Assembly (NCBI RefSeq): GCF_001307035.1
Contig: NZ_LKIU01000005.1
Span: 1,164,300-1,228,299, forward strand
DNA length: 64,000 nucleotides
Direction of reading: 5' to 3'
From: Arthrobacter sp. Edens01
Lineage (GTDB): Bacteria; Actinomycetota; Actinomycetes; Actinomycetales; Micrococcaceae
This document shows positions 31,662-40,603 of this stretch, piece by piece. The notes beneath the pieces are model-generated. The model saw only the letters and a program-made list of their open reading frames with translations, did not search any database and was not told the origin of the DNA. Within the stretch, counting starts at the first letter, position 1. Each line of letters begins with the position of its first letter. The translations under genes were made by a program, and so were the position numbers.

Positions 31662-32675
31662 ATGTCCTACCCCGCGACAAGCCGCGAAATCCAGCTCGCT
31701 TCCCGTCCCGAGGGGTGGCCCGCCGACGAGAACTTCCGGCTGGCCGAGGCGAAGGTTCCGGAACTGCAGGACGGACAGATCCTGGTCCGCAACACGCTGA
31801 TGTCCGTGGACCCGTACATGCGCGGCCGCATGAACGACGCGAAGTCCTACGTCCCCCCGTTCCAGCTCGGTGCTCCGCTGGACGGCGGTGCCATAGGGGA
31901 GGTCGTTGAATCCCGTGCGGGGACCCACAAGGCGGGGGACACCGTCCTTCACAACCTCGGCTGGCGTGAATACGCTGTCCTGGATGCCAGGCGTGCCCGG
32001 GTCATTGACACCGGGATTGCCCCTGCCAGCGCATACCTTGGCGCCATGGGCCTCACCGGCCTGACCGCCTGGGCGGGCCTGACCAAGGTAGCCGGTTTCC
32101 GTGAGGGTGACGCAGTCTTCGTCTCCGGCGCGGCAGGAGCAGTCGGCTCGATCGCCGGACAGATCGCCAAGGCACTGGGGGCCAGCCGTGTCATCGGCAG
32201 TGCCGGTTCAGCCGAAAAGGTCCAGCGGCTCCGGGAGCTCGGCTTCGATGCCGCCTTCAATTACCACGACGGCCCGGTCAGGGACCAGCTGAAAGCAGCC
32301 GCAGAAGGCAACGGGATTGATGTCTACTTCGACAACGTCGGCGGAGACCACCTCGAGGCCGCGATTTCCGTCCTGAACAAGTACGGACGCGTGGCTATGT
32401 GCGGAGCCATCTCAGCCTACAACAGCACCGAACCGCAGTGCGCTCCCCGCAACCTGTTCCAGGCGATCGGCAAGGAACTGACTCTCCGCGGTTTCATCGC
32501 CAGCAGTTACAACGAGTACGCCGGTCAGTTCGCGGAACTCATGGCCGGCTGGCTTCGGGACGGAAAGGTCAGCTACGACGAGACGTTCGTGGACGGACTT
32601 GCAAACGCACCGCAGGCATTCATCGACCTGATGAAGGGCGCCAACACGGGCAAGATGGTGGTCCGGCTTTCCTAG
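31662..32675 (+). CDS. NADP-dependent medium-chain oxidoreductase (2-alkenal/prostaglandin reductase-like)
   Basis: A 337-residue zinc-free MDR enzyme. The N-terminal GroES-like domain contains M-S-V-D-P-Y-M-R-G-R-M-N-D (about 46). The Rossmann domain has V-S-G-A-A-G-A-V-G-S-I-A-G-Q (about 152) and Y-F-D-N-V-G-G-D-H-L-E-A (about 222). These stretches mark the YncB/leukotriene B4 dehydrogenase group, which reduces reactive alpha,beta-unsaturated aldehydes and ketones. AAAGGAG precedes the ATG. Its stop codon and that of the convergent glycosyltransferase share the bases CTAG. Confidence 0.92.
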   Translation: MSYPATSREIQLASRPEGWPADENFRLAEAKVPELQDGQILVRNTLMSVDPYMRGRMNDAKSYVPPFQLGAPLDGGAIGEVVESRAGTHKAGDTVLHNLGWREYAVLDARRARVIDTGIAPASAYLGAMGLTGLTAWAGLTKVAGFREGDAVFVSGAAGAVGSIAGQIAKALGASRVIGSAGSAEKVQRLRELGFDAAFNYHDGPVRDQLKAAAEGNGIDVYFDNVGGDHLEAAISVLNKYGRVAMCGAISAYNSTEPQCAPRNLFQAIGKELTLRGFIASSYNEYAGQFAELMAGWLRDGKVSYDETFVDGLANAPQAFIDLMKGANTGKMVVRLS

Positions 32676-33769
32676 CGGTTCGCCCTGCGCGTCCGGGCCG
32701 TGAACAGGCTGGCGGCTTCCTCCGCTGCTTCAAGGAGCTGCTTCGCAGAGGCCTCCCAGTCGTATTCCGCGGCCCGGACCAATCCGGCAGCTGATGCTTT
32801 CCTCCAGCGCTCCGGGTCTGAGAGGCGCCGGACCGCACCGGCAAACTCCTGCGGACTGTCCGGATCCACCAGCAGGGCCGCTCCGCCGGAAACCTCCCGG
32901 AAGATGGGTGTGTCTGCGGCAATGACCGGCGTACCCGTCGCCATCGATTCGATGATGGGCAGCCCGTAGCCCTCAGCCTTGGAGAGGGTAACGAGCGCTG
33001 TGGCGCGGCGAAGCAGGGCATCATATTCCGCGTCGGTGACCCCGTTATGGAACACCACCCGGTCAGGATCCGCCGTCAGCGCGGCCAGTTCGGCCTGGCG
33101 CTGCGGCGGGATCCGGCTCAGGAGGTGCAGTGTGTAGCCCGGCATGGAATCCACCGCCCGGACGATGGTCTCCACGTTCTTGTAGGGCATAAAGGAACCC
33201 ATGTAGAGCAGCGTCTTCTCCGGCGGCCGGGAAACGTCCCGCGGAACCGTACCCGGCTGGGGTGCGTTGGAAACCATCCGCACCGGCCGGCGGGTCAGGC
33301 TGTGCCGGGCCATCAGATCCCGGGTTGTCCGGCTAATCGTGGCAACCACGTCGGCCCGGTTAAGCAGCAGGCGCTGCGGCCAGTAAGCCAGGTGGTACAA
33401 ACGCCATAGCAGGCGCACGGGCAGCGGCAGGAATCCAGGCGGCGTCGGGTTCTGGTAGTAGATCAGGTCATGGAGGGTCAGGATCAGCGGGTACCGCCTG
33501 CCCCACGTTCCCATGGTCTGCATGGGACACACCACGACGTCGGCTCCAAGCCGGTTGATCCGTCCGGCCACAAAAAGCTCGGCAGGGGAGAGCGGGGAGT
33601 TGATCTTCGTCCAGGGCACAGCCGGCAGGAGCGCCAGCTGGCGCTCGTCGCTGATCAGCATCCGAACGTCCGCATGGCGGGAAACGGCTTCGATCAGGCT
33701 CGCTCCGTAGCGGCTGATGCCGTCGTGCTGGTCAGTGCGGGTGAAACGGGCGTCAAAGACGATTCTCAT
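32672..33769 (-). CDS. Glycosyltransferase family 4-type protein
   Basis: A 365-residue GT-B fold retaining glycosyltransferase. The C-terminal half has L-L-Y-M-G-S-F-M-P-Y-K-N-V (about 187) and the nucleotide-sugar E-x7-E region S-K-A-E-G-Y-G-L-P-I-I-E-S-M (about 265). The N-terminus I-V-F-D-A-R-F-T-R-T-D-Q-H-D-G-I is typical of mannosyl or glucosyl transferases of cell-envelope glycans. The acceptor is unknown. It is the last gene of a minus-strand unit with the hydrolase and aldo/keto reductase, each pair overlapping. Confidence 0.88.
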   Translation of the reverse strand: MRIVFDARFTRTDQHDGISRYGASLIEAVSRHADVRMLISDERQLALLPAVPWTKINSPLSPAELFVAGRINRLGADVVVCPMQTMGTWGRRYPLILTLHDLIYYQNPTPPGFLPLPVRLLWRLYHLAYWPQRLLLNRADVVATISRTTRDLMARHSLTRRPVRMVSNAPQPGTVPRDVSRPPEKTLLYMGSFMPYKNVETIVRAVDSMPGYTLHLLSRIPPQRQAELAALTADPDRVVFHNGVTDAEYDALLRRATALVTLSKAEGYGLPIIESMATGTPVIAADTPIFREVSGGAALLVDPDSPQEFAGAVRRLSDPERWRKASAAGLVRAAEYDWEASAKQLLEAAEEAASLFTARTRRANR

Positions 33770-34692
33770 GCGCTGTGGTGCCTCCGGTCCAGGAAATCGG
33801 TGATCAGGGCCGCTGCGGCATCCGGTGCTTCGTAGTGAACCAGGTGGCCGACCCCCTCCAGGATCTCGAGTTCGCCGTCGGGCACCAGTTCCGCGAGGCG
33901 CCGCTGGGCAGGAACGGATCCCAGGTCATCCCGGTCTGCAGCAATCAGAAGCACAGGCATGCGCAGCCGGGCAGCGGAGTCCCGAACGGTTTCGGAAATG
34001 GAGGACCGGAACGCTTCCAGCACGACGGCGCGGGACGCGAAGGCGCTGAAGTAGGCATCATGCTGGGCATGGATCCAGCGGCGCAGCCCGGGGTTGCGGG
34101 TCTTGGCCATCAGTACGCTCATGCCGCGGACGATCAGCGGGTTGGCCAGCAGAGCACGGCCCGGTTTCTCCGGAAGTTTTGCTGCGGCCAGGTAGTACAG
34201 TTCCGCGAGCTTGCTGGTGAAACCCTTCGGACCCTCCAGGGCAGGCTCGCAGATGGGGTTGACCAGGACGAGCTCGCTTATGAGTTCCGGGTGTTCCGCG
34301 GCGGTCCGCGCTGCGATGATGGAGCCGAATGAGTGCCCCAGCAGGACGGTGTCCGGCCCCAGGTCCAGGGCAGTGAAAGCCGAACGCACAAAGCCGGCGT
34401 AGGCGGCGGCGTCGTGCGTTCCCGGCAGGACAGCCCCCTGCCCGAATCCGGGGAGATCAGGCAGGATCACCCGGTTGTTGGGGAGGGCTTCCACTAGCCG
34501 AAGCAGTCCGTGATGGTCGCCGCGGAAGCCGTGGACCATAAAGACCACCGGACCGGCGGGGGTAGCCGCAGGGAAATCCCAGAAGCGCTGTGCGGTGCCT
34601 TCAATGGGGATGGTCCTCACTGTGGCCTGCCGTTCGAAGGGTGCAGGGCCCGTGCCGGCGCTGCCGCGGCGGGGAAGGCGGAACAGCTGCAC
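33766..34692 (-). CDS. Alpha/beta hydrolase
   Basis: A 308-residue alpha/beta-fold hydrolase. The oxyanion stretch is F-M-V-H-G-F-R-G-D-H-H-G-L (about 51). The nucleophile serine is in L-L-G-H-S-F-G-S (about 119), with a likely aspartate in A-A-D-R-D-D and the catalytic histidine in G-V-G-H-L-V-H-Y-E (about 285). The substrate is unknown. It overlaps the glycosyltransferase start by four bases and shares one base with the aldo/keto reductase stop. Confidence 0.88.
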   Translation of the reverse strand: MQLFRLPRRGSAGTGPAPFERQATVRTIPIEGTAQRFWDFPAATPAGPVVFMVHGFRGDHHGLLRLVEALPNNRVILPDLPGFGQGAVLPGTHDAAAYAGFVRSAFTALDLGPDTVLLGHSFGSIIAARTAAEHPELISELVLVNPICEPALEGPKGFTSKLAELYYLAAAKLPEKPGRALLANPLIVRGMSVLMAKTRNPGLRRWIHAQHDAYFSAFASRAVVLEAFRSSISETVRDSAARLRMPVLLIAADRDDLGSVPAQRRLAELVPDGELEILEGVGHLVHYEAPDAAAALITDFLDRRHHSA

Positions 34693-35528
34693 TAGTTCAC
34701 CTCTGCGGGATTGGAGCCGGTCCTGCGCCCTGAATCCAGCCCGTCCAGGACTGCGGCGTGCTCAGGCTCCAGTTCGAAGGAGAAGATGTCCAGATTTGCG
34801 CTCATCCTGTCTTCGCTGCTGGCCTTCGGAATCACGGTATGCCCTGCCTGGACGTGCCAGCGCAGCACCACCTGTGCGGCAGTGCGGCCTATGCTGTTCG
34901 CGATCTCCACCACTGCCGGATCCTCAAGGACGGCGCCGCGGCCCAGCGGGCTCCAGGCCACCGTGCAGATTCCGTGGGCTTCGTGGAAGGACCGCAGTTC
35001 CTTCTGTGCGAGCCACGGATGGAGTTCAACCTGGTTCACGGCCGGGACGACTGCCGCGCTGTCCAGCAGCTCCTCAAGGTGCCCGCGGTTGAAGTTGGAG
35101 ACGCCAATGGCGCGGACCCGGCCGGATGCATACAGCTCCTCAAGGGCCTTGTAGGTCTGGAGGAACAGTCCGCGGTCCGGGCACGGCCAGTGAATCAGGT
35201 AAAGGTCCAGGTACTCGAAGCCAAGCTTTGCCATGGACACGTCAAACGCGCGCAGCGCGGCATCATAACCGTGATCCGTGTTCCAGACCTTGGATGTCAC
35301 GAAGAGGTCTTCCTGGACCACATGGCCGTTGTCCGTGAAGTTGCGGACTGCTTTGCCCACCCCTTCTTCGTTGCCGTAAAGGGCCGCCGTATCAATGTGG
35401 CGGTAGCCGGTGGAAAGCGCCGCGCTCACCAGCGGGGCGGTGTCCTGCGGGGGCACCTTGTAGGTTCCGTAGCCGGCCTGGTCCATAAGTACGCCGTTGT
35501 TCAGTGTCAGTTTTGGTGCCGGGTCCAT
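34692..35528 (-). CDS. Aldo/keto reductase
   Basis: A 278-residue NADPH-dependent reductase of the AKR superfamily, close to the 2,5-diketo-gluconate reductase group. The catalytic tetrad is visible: D in R-H-I-D-T-A (about 47), Y in A-L-Y-G-N-E (about 52), K in V-T-S-K-V-W (about 78) and H in Y-L-I-H-W-P-C-P (about 111). It is a monomeric cytosolic enzyme with a broad carbonyl range. It is the first gene of the minus-strand trio, with a predicted leaderless start. Confidence 0.93.
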   Translation of the reverse strand: MDPAPKLTLNNGVLMDQAGYGTYKVPPQDTAPLVSAALSTGYRHIDTAALYGNEEGVGKAVRNFTDNGHVVQEDLFVTSKVWNTDHGYDAALRAFDVSMAKLGFEYLDLYLIHWPCPDRGLFLQTYKALEELYASGRVRAIGVSNFNRGHLEELLDSAAVVPAVNQVELHPWLAQKELRSFHEAHGICTVAWSPLGRGAVLEDPAVVEIANSIGRTAAQVVLRWHVQAGHTVIPKASSEDRMSANLDIFSFELEPEHAAVLDGLDSGRRTGSNPAEVN

Positions 35529-35534
35529 GGAGTA

Positions 35535-35540
35535 ACTCTA
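35535..35540 (-). promoter_or_regulatory. -10 hexamer of leaderless aldo/keto reductase transcript
   Basis: TAGAGT on the minus strand ends six bases before the ATG at 35528. It would drive the aldo/keto reductase, hydrolase and glycosyltransferase genes. Confidence 0.5.
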
Positions 35541-35813
35541 CCGAGATGAGCCGGGCGTGCGCTCCCGTGATGGCGCGTGTAGCGTGAAGAGCCTGTAAAC
35601 GCCCCCTGACAAGCAGTTTTCCCAAAGTCATGGTGTTTATCGAAAAAGATTGATTCCATAGGGCCTTACGACGGTGCGCGCAGCACACGGCGAGGAAAAG
35701 GACACGGGATGCATGGAAACATGTCCGGCGCTCTTTGACTGGCACTCGACGCAGGTCCAACATCACTCAATATCCCAATGCACCAATGAGAAACTAACGG
35801 ATCGGAGGAGTCG

Positions 35814-36557
35814 ATGGTGACTCTAGGAGAGGTTTTTGTCAGCGAGATGCTGGGTACGGCAGCGCTGATAGTTCTGGGCTGCGGCGTAGTCGCCAACGTT
35901 GCCCTGGGCAAAACCAAAGGCAACGGCGGCGGCTTCCTGATGGTCAACTGGGGCTGGGGGCTCGGCGTCTTTGCCGGTGTCTACCTCTCAGTGATGTCGG
36001 GTGCGCACATCAACCCCGCAGTGACCGTGGGCGTCATCACCGGCGGCGCGGAAGAATTCGTGCCCGGCGTGGCAGTAACCATCGGATCCACCCTCACCTA
36101 TTTCGGCGGCCAGATGCTCGGCGCCATCATCGGCGCCTTTGTCGCCTGGCTGGCCTACAAGAAGCAGTTCGACGAAGAGCCCGATCCCGCGAACATCCTG
36201 GGTGTGTTCTCCACCGGTCCCGCAATCCGCTCCTACGGCTGGAACGTCGTCACGGAAGTCGTCGGCACGTTCATTCTGGTCTTCGTGATTGTCGCCTTCG
36301 CCGGAACACCCTCGGGGCTCGGCCCGCTCGCGGTTGGCCTGCTGGTGGTCGGTATTGGCGCCTCACTTGGCGGCCCCACCGGGTACGCCATCAACCCCGC
36401 CCGTGACCTTGGCCCCCGCATCGTCCACGCCCTGCTGCCCATCCGGAACAAGGGCAACAGCGACTGGGCCTACTCCTGGGTTCCGGTCGTCGGACCGCTC
36501 ATCGGCGGCGCACTGGGCGGCTGGGCCGGCGGTTTTATTCCGCTGCCGGACCTCTAA
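35814..36557 (+). CDS. glpF: Glycerol facilitator (aquaglyceroporin)
   Basis: A 247-residue MIP-family channel with six transmembrane helices and two half-helices. The two NPA boxes are G-A-H-I-N-P-A-V-T-V (about 65) and Y-A-I-N-P-A-R-D-L-G-P-R (about 193). The aspartate after the second NPAR marks glycerol-conducting members. GGAGGAG lies three bases before the ATG. The 285-base gap upstream holds a possible TTGACT -35 at 35735 with only a weak -10, and nothing else recognisable. It is followed by glpK after 47 bp. Confidence 0.93.
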   Translation: MVTLGEVFVSEMLGTAALIVLGCGVVANVALGKTKGNGGGFLMVNWGWGLGVFAGVYLSVMSGAHINPAVTVGVITGGAEEFVPGVAVTIGSTLTYFGGQMLGAIIGAFVAWLAYKKQFDEEPDPANILGVFSTGPAIRSYGWNVVTEVVGTFILVFVIVAFAGTPSGLGPLAVGLLVVGIGASLGGPTGYAINPARDLGPRIVHALLPIRNKGNSDWAYSWVPVVGPLIGGALGGWAGGFIPLPDL

Positions 36558-36604
36558 TCGTTACTGCGTCCGCAAAGACCTAAGACCTCAGAGGAGAGAC
36601 CCAC

Positions 36605-38131
36605 GTGACCGACAGCAAACAGCAGTACGTGATTGCAATCGACCAGGGCACCACCAGCAGCCGGGCGATTGTCTTCGATCACGACGGCAAGATCGTTTCC
36701 ACCGGCCAGAAGGAACACGAGCAGATATTCCCGCGCGCCGGCTGGGTCGAGCACGACCCGATGGAAATCTGGACCAACGTCCGCGAGGTCGTCGGCACTG
36801 CGCTTTCGAAGGCAAACCTGACGCGGCACGACATCGCGGCGGTCGGCATCACCAACCAGCGCGAGACCGCAGTGGTGTGGGACCGCAACACCGGCAAGCC
36901 CGTCTACAACGCAATCGTCTGGCAGGATACCCGGACCCAGCCGATCGTCGACGAGCTTGCCAGGGACGGCGGCCTGGAACGGTTCAAGGACACTGTTGGG
37001 CTGCCGCTGGCCACCTACTTCTCCGGCACCAAGATCAAGTGGATCCTGGACAACGTCGAGGGTGCCCGCGAGAAGGCCGAGAACGGTGACCTGATGTTCG
37101 GCAACACCGACTCGTGGGTGACCTGGAACCTGACCGGCGGCACCGACGGCGGCGTGCACATCACTGACGTCTCCAACGCCTCCCGGACCATGTTCATGGA
37201 CCTGGACACCCTGACCTGGGACCAGTCGATCCTCGACGTCTTCGGTGTCCCTGCGTCCATGCTTCCGGAAATCCGATCCTCCTCCGAGATCTACGGCAAG
37301 GTGCACGGCTCCCAGCTGCTGCGAGAGACTCCGGTTGCGGGCATCCTCGGTGATCAGCAGGCTGCAACCTTCGGCCAGGCCGCCTTCGGCGTCGGCGATG
37401 CCAAGAACACCTACGGCACCGGCAACTTCCTCATCTTCAACACCGGTGAGGAAAAGGTGATGTCCGAGAACGGACTGCTCACCACCGTCGCGTACAAGAT
37501 TGGCGATGCCGCACCGGTGTACGCACTCGAAGGCTCGATTGCCGTGACCGGTTCGCTGGTCCAGTGGCTGCGGGACAACCTTGGCATCATCAAGAGCGCG
37601 CCGGAAATCGAGAAGCTCGCCAGTGCCGTGGAAGACAACGGCGGCGTCTACATTGTCCCGGCGTTCTCCGGCCTGTTCGCACCGCACTGGCGTTCCGACG
37701 CCCGCGGCGCAATCGTGGGACTGACCCGGTTCGTGAACAAGAACCACATTGCCCGCGCAGCCCTGGAAGCCACGGCATTCCAGACCCGCGAGGTGCTGGA
37801 CGCAGTCAACGCCGATTCCGGTGTTCCGCTCACTGAAATGCGGGTCGACGGCGGCATGGTCGCCAATGATGCGCTGATGCAGTTCCAGGCCGACATCCTG
37901 GGCGTGGACGTCGTCCGCCCCGAGGTTGTGGAGACCACCGCACTCGGTGCCGCCTACGCGGCCGGACTGGCGGTCGGGTTCTGGAAGAACACCGACGAGC
38001 TGGCTGCCAACTGGAACGAAGGCAAGCGCTGGACGCCGAACATGGACGAGTCCGAGCGTGAGCGGCAGATGCGCCTCTGGAGCAAGGCCGTGACCCGGAC
38101 GTTCGACTGGGTTGACGAGGACGTGCTCTAG
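36605..38131 (+). CDS. glpK: Glycerol kinase
   Basis: A 508-residue FGGY-family kinase trapping glycerol as glycerol-3-phosphate. [15 protein letters not shown] (about 10-24) binds phosphate. G-I-T-N-Q-R-E-T and [10 protein letters not shown] are also present, and [11 protein letters not shown] near 415 is a family signature. No HPr-phosphorylation histidine was looked for in detail. It starts with GTG after GAGGAGAGA and forms a glpF-glpK operon. No glycerol-3-phosphate dehydrogenase gene is present here. Confidence 0.97.
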   Translation: MTDSKQQYVIAIDQGTTSSRAIVFDHDGKIVSTGQKEHEQIFPRAGWVEHDPMEIWTNVREVVGTALSKANLTRHDIAAVGITNQRETAVVWDRNTGKPVYNAIVWQDTRTQPIVDELARDGGLERFKDTVGLPLATYFSGTKIKWILDNVEGAREKAENGDLMFGNTDSWVTWNLTGGTDGGVHITDVSNASRTMFMDLDTLTWDQSILDVFGVPASMLPEIRSSSEIYGKVHGSQLLRETPVAGILGDQQAATFGQAAFGVGDAKNTYGTGNFLIFNTGEEKVMSENGLLTTVAYKIGDAAPVYALEGSIAVTGSLVQWLRDNLGIIKSAPEIEKLASAVEDNGGVYIVPAFSGLFAPHWRSDARGAIVGLTRFVNKNHIARAALEATAFQTREVLDAVNADSGVPLTEMRVDGGMVANDALMQFQADILGVDVVRPEVVETTALGAAYAAGLAVGFWKNTDELAANWNEGKRWTPNMDESERERQMRLWSKAVTRTFDWVDEDVL

Positions 38132-38160
38132 CGCAGGACGCCAGGCCTCCCGGCCGGAAC

Positions 38161-38198
38161 AAGCCGCTCCCGGATCAACGGATCCGGGAGCGGCTTTT
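38161..38198 (+). terminator. Intrinsic terminator of glpFK
   Basis: A perfect 16-bp stem (38161-38176 with 38181-38196) closes a four-base loop AACG and ends in TTTT. It lies 30 bases after the glpK stop and separates it from the monooxygenase cassette. Confidence 0.92.
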
Positions 38199-38224
38199 GC
38201 GTATGGGTCCTGGGTGTGTTGCGT

Positions 38225-38254
38225 TTGACCTGCGGGAACACCGCCCGGTAGCGT
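38225..38254 (+). promoter_or_regulatory. Promoter of the monooxygenase cassette
   Basis: TTGACC (38225-38230), an 18-base spacer and TAGCGT (38249-38254) predict a transcription start near 38261, seven bases before the ATG at 38268. Confidence 0.5.
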
Positions 38255-38267
38255 GCTGGCAGCATCA

Positions 38268-39677
38268 ATGGTGATGTGCATCACACAGAAGCGGGTCGCA
38301 GTGGCAGCTACAGCAGGTACAAACGAGGTCCGCACGGCGAGGCATCCGCTGCCGGTAGCGGTAATAGGTGCCGGCCCCAGCGGGCTGGCTGCCATGCGTG
38401 CCCTGTCCAAACGCGGACTCGGCGTCGTTGGCTTCGAGGCGCACAGCGACGTCGGCGGGCTGTGGAACATCTCGAACCCCTCCAGCACGGTGTACGAGTC
38501 CGCCCACCTGATCTCCTCCCGGACCACCACAGAATTCGCCGAGTTTCCGATGCCGGAGGGCACACCGGACTATCCGGGCCACCGGCACCTGCTGGAGTAC
38601 TTCCGTGCGTACGCAGGACACTTCGGGCTCACCGGCCGGATCCGGTTTGGCACCCGGGTCACCGCAGCCTTCCAAACGGACGACGGCGGATGGGAACTGG
38701 CCTGGGAGGGGCCGGAAGGTGTGGGAAGCGGCCGGTTCAGCGCCGTCGTCGTCGCGTCCGGCACCTTGCACACCCCGTACCTGCCGGCCTTCCGGGGAGA
38801 ATTCTCCGGGGAAATCCGCCATTCGGCCCAGTACAAGGAAGCCGTGGAGCTGGCCGGCAAACGGGTGCTCGTTGTGGGCGCGGGAAACAGCGGCTGCGAC
38901 ATAGCAGTGGATGCCGTGCACCATGCCGCTGCCGTGGATATCAGCGTCCGCCGGGGCTACTACTTTGTGCCGAAATACGTCTTTGGCCGGCCCACGGACA
39001 CCCTGAACCAGGGCAAACCCCTGCCGCGGCCGCTCAAGCAGTTCCTGGACAAGCGCCTGCTGCGCATGTTTACGGGAGACCCTGCCCGCTTCGGCTTCCC
39101 GAAGCCCGACTACCGGATCTACGAATCCCATCCCGTGGTCAACTCCCTGGTCCTGCACCATCTTGGCCACGGCGACCTGTCCGTCAAGCCGGACATCGAC
39201 CGGCTGGAGGGTTCCACCGTTCATTTTCGGGACGGGACGTCGGGGGAGTACGACCTGCTGCTCTGCGCCACCGGCTATGTGCTCAGCTATCCGTTCCTGG
39301 CCCCGGACCTGCTGGGCTGGACCGGGGCCTCACCCCAGCTGTACCTGAACATTTTCAGCCGCCAGGCGGAGAACCTGATGGTGGTGGGGATGGTTGAAGC
39401 CTCCGGGCTGGGCTGGGAAGGCAGATACCGCCAGGCCGAGCTGGTGGCAGCCTATCTCGCCGCGAAGCAGGAAAAGGCGGAGGTGGCCGCCGCGTTCGAC
39501 GCCGCTGTCAGCGGGCCGTCCCCGGATGTCACGGGCGGCTACCGCTATCTGGGACTGGACCGGATGAGCTACTACGTGAACAAGGATGCCTACCGGGCGG
39601 AGCTTGAGGCGCACCTTGACACGCTGGCAGCGCCGGCGGGCGCTTCCGTTCCCGCGCCGGCGGAGGTGAACCGCTGA
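38268..39677 (+). CDS. Flavin-containing monooxygenase
   Basis: A 469-residue class B flavoprotein monooxygenase. The FAD-binding glycine motif V-A-V-I-G-A-G-P-S-G-L-A-A is near 30. The FMO fingerprint F-x-G-x-x-x-H-x-x-x-Y is F-S-G-E-I-R-H-S-A-Q-Y (about 178). The NADPH glycine motif is V-L-V-V-G-A-G-N-S-G-C-D, and L-L-L-C-A-T-G-Y matches the ATG(G/Y) motif near 330. Such enzymes oxygenate sulfur, nitrogen or ketones; the substrate is unknown. The start is uncertain: ATG 38268, ATG 38274 and GTG 38301 are all possible. It overlaps the symporter gene by one base. Confidence 0.88.
   Translation: MVMCITQKRVAVAATAGTNEVRTARHPLPVAVIGAGPSGLAAMRALSKRGLGVVGFEAHSDVGGLWNISNPSSTVYESAHLISSRTTTEFAEFPMPEGTPDYPGHRHLLEYFRAYAGHFGLTGRIRFGTRVTAAFQTDDGGWELAWEGPEGVGSGRFSAVVVASGTLHTPYLPAFRGEFSGEIRHSAQYKEAVELAGKRVLVVGAGNSGCDIAVDAVHHAAAVDISVRRGYYFVPKYVFGRPTDTLNQGKPLPRPLKQFLDKRLLRMFTGDPARFGFPKPDYRIYESHPVVNSLVLHHLGHGDLSVKPDIDRLEGSTVHFRDGTSGEYDLLLCATGYVLSYPFLAPDLLGWTGASPQLYLNIFSRQAENLMVVGMVEASGLGWEGRYRQAELVAAYLAAKQEKAEVAAAFDAAVSGPSPDVTGGYRYLGLDRMSYYVNKDAYRAELEAHLDTLAAPAGASVPAPAEVNR
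38270..38285 (+). promoter_or_regulatory. CRP/GlxR-like binding site
   Basis: GGTGATGTGCATCACA matches the CRP-family consensus TGTGA-N6-TCACA at nine of ten defined positions. It lies at about +10 to +25 from the predicted transcription start, a place where binding would block transcription. Confidence 0.5.
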
Positions 39678-40603
39678 TGCCCATCGACGACGTCGTACTC
39701 AACTTTTCTCCCGGCTCGCTGGTGATCCTGAACGTGGTTTTGGCCGTGATCATCCTGGGCATTGCCCTGGAGGTCCGTCCCGCCGACTTCCGCACAGTGG
39801 CCAGGAGTCCGAAGGCCATCCTGCTTGGCATTGCCGCTCAGTACCTGCTTTTGCCTGCGGTGACCGTCTGCATTGCCCTGGCACTGCAGGTTCCGGCCTC
39901 AATTGCCCTGGGCATGATCCTGGTGGCCTGCTGCCCGCCGGGCGGTATTTCGAACGTGCTGACCCACCGCGCACAGGGCGATGTGGCGCTGTCCGCGTCC
40001 ATGACCGCTGTGTCCAACCTGGTGGCGATCATCGTGATGCCGCTCAACGTGGCCTTCTGGGCCGCGCTGAGCCCGTCCACGGACTCCCTGATGCGGGACT
40101 TTTCCCTGGACCGGGGCGGGATGCTGGTCCAGGTCCTGCTGATCATCGGCGTGCCGTTTGCGCTGGGCATGCCGCTGGCCCGCCGCTTTCCCGAGCTCAC
40201 GGACCGGCTGCGGCCCTGGGTGCAGCGGATCGGACTGGTGGCGCTGCTGGCGTTCATTGTTGCCGGAACCGCCAGCAACCTCGGCCCCCTGCGCGAGCAC
40301 CTCGGCACCATCTTCCTGGTGGTCGCCCTGCACGACGCCGTTGCGTTGGCCGTTGGATACTGGGCAGCCGCGGCCGTTCGCCTTGATGAAGCCAGCCGGC
40401 GGGCGGTGACGTTCGAGGTGGGTGCCCGAAACACCGGACTGGGACTGGGACTCACCCTGACCTTCTTCTCCGGGCTGGGCGGTATGGCCATGGTGGCTGC
40501 CTGGTGGGGGATCTGGGACATCCTGGCCGGCCTCGCCCTGGCCGCGTGGTGGCGCCGGCGTGATGCCCGGAAAGCCGCGAAGGCACAGGAGGCCGCACTG
40601 TGA
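39677..40603 (+). CDS. Bile acid:sodium symporter (SBF) family transporter
   Basis: A 308-residue membrane protein with eight to ten hydrophobic helices. The SBF signatures are A-C-C-P-P-G-G-I-S-N-V-L-T (about 92) with the crossover helix and T-F-E-V-G-A-R-N-T-G-L-G-L-G (about 243). Relatives import organic anions such as sterols, pantothenate precursors or keto acids with sodium. Overlaps on both sides (one base and four bases) place it in one operon with the monooxygenase and the SDR, suggesting it imports or exports their substrate. Confidence 0.88.
   Translation: MPIDDVVLNFSPGSLVILNVVLAVIILGIALEVRPADFRTVARSPKAILLGIAAQYLLLPAVTVCIALALQVPASIALGMILVACCPPGGISNVLTHRAQGDVALSASMTAVSNLVAIIVMPLNVAFWAALSPSTDSLMRDFSLDRGGMLVQVLLIIGVPFALGMPLARRFPELTDRLRPWVQRIGLVALLAFIVAGTASNLGPLREHLGTIFLVVALHDAVALAVGYWAAAAVRLDEASRRAVTFEVGARNTGLGLGLTLTFFSGLGGMAMVAAWWGIWDILAGLALAAWWRRRDARKAAKAQEAAL

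Noticed and set aside
36554-38563. A 669-codon open frame antisense to glpK, and a 514-codon frame antisense to alaS (4405-5949)
   Set aside because: Both mirror well-supported genes and have low-complexity Gly/Val/Asp or Ala-rich translations. They are codon-bias shadows.
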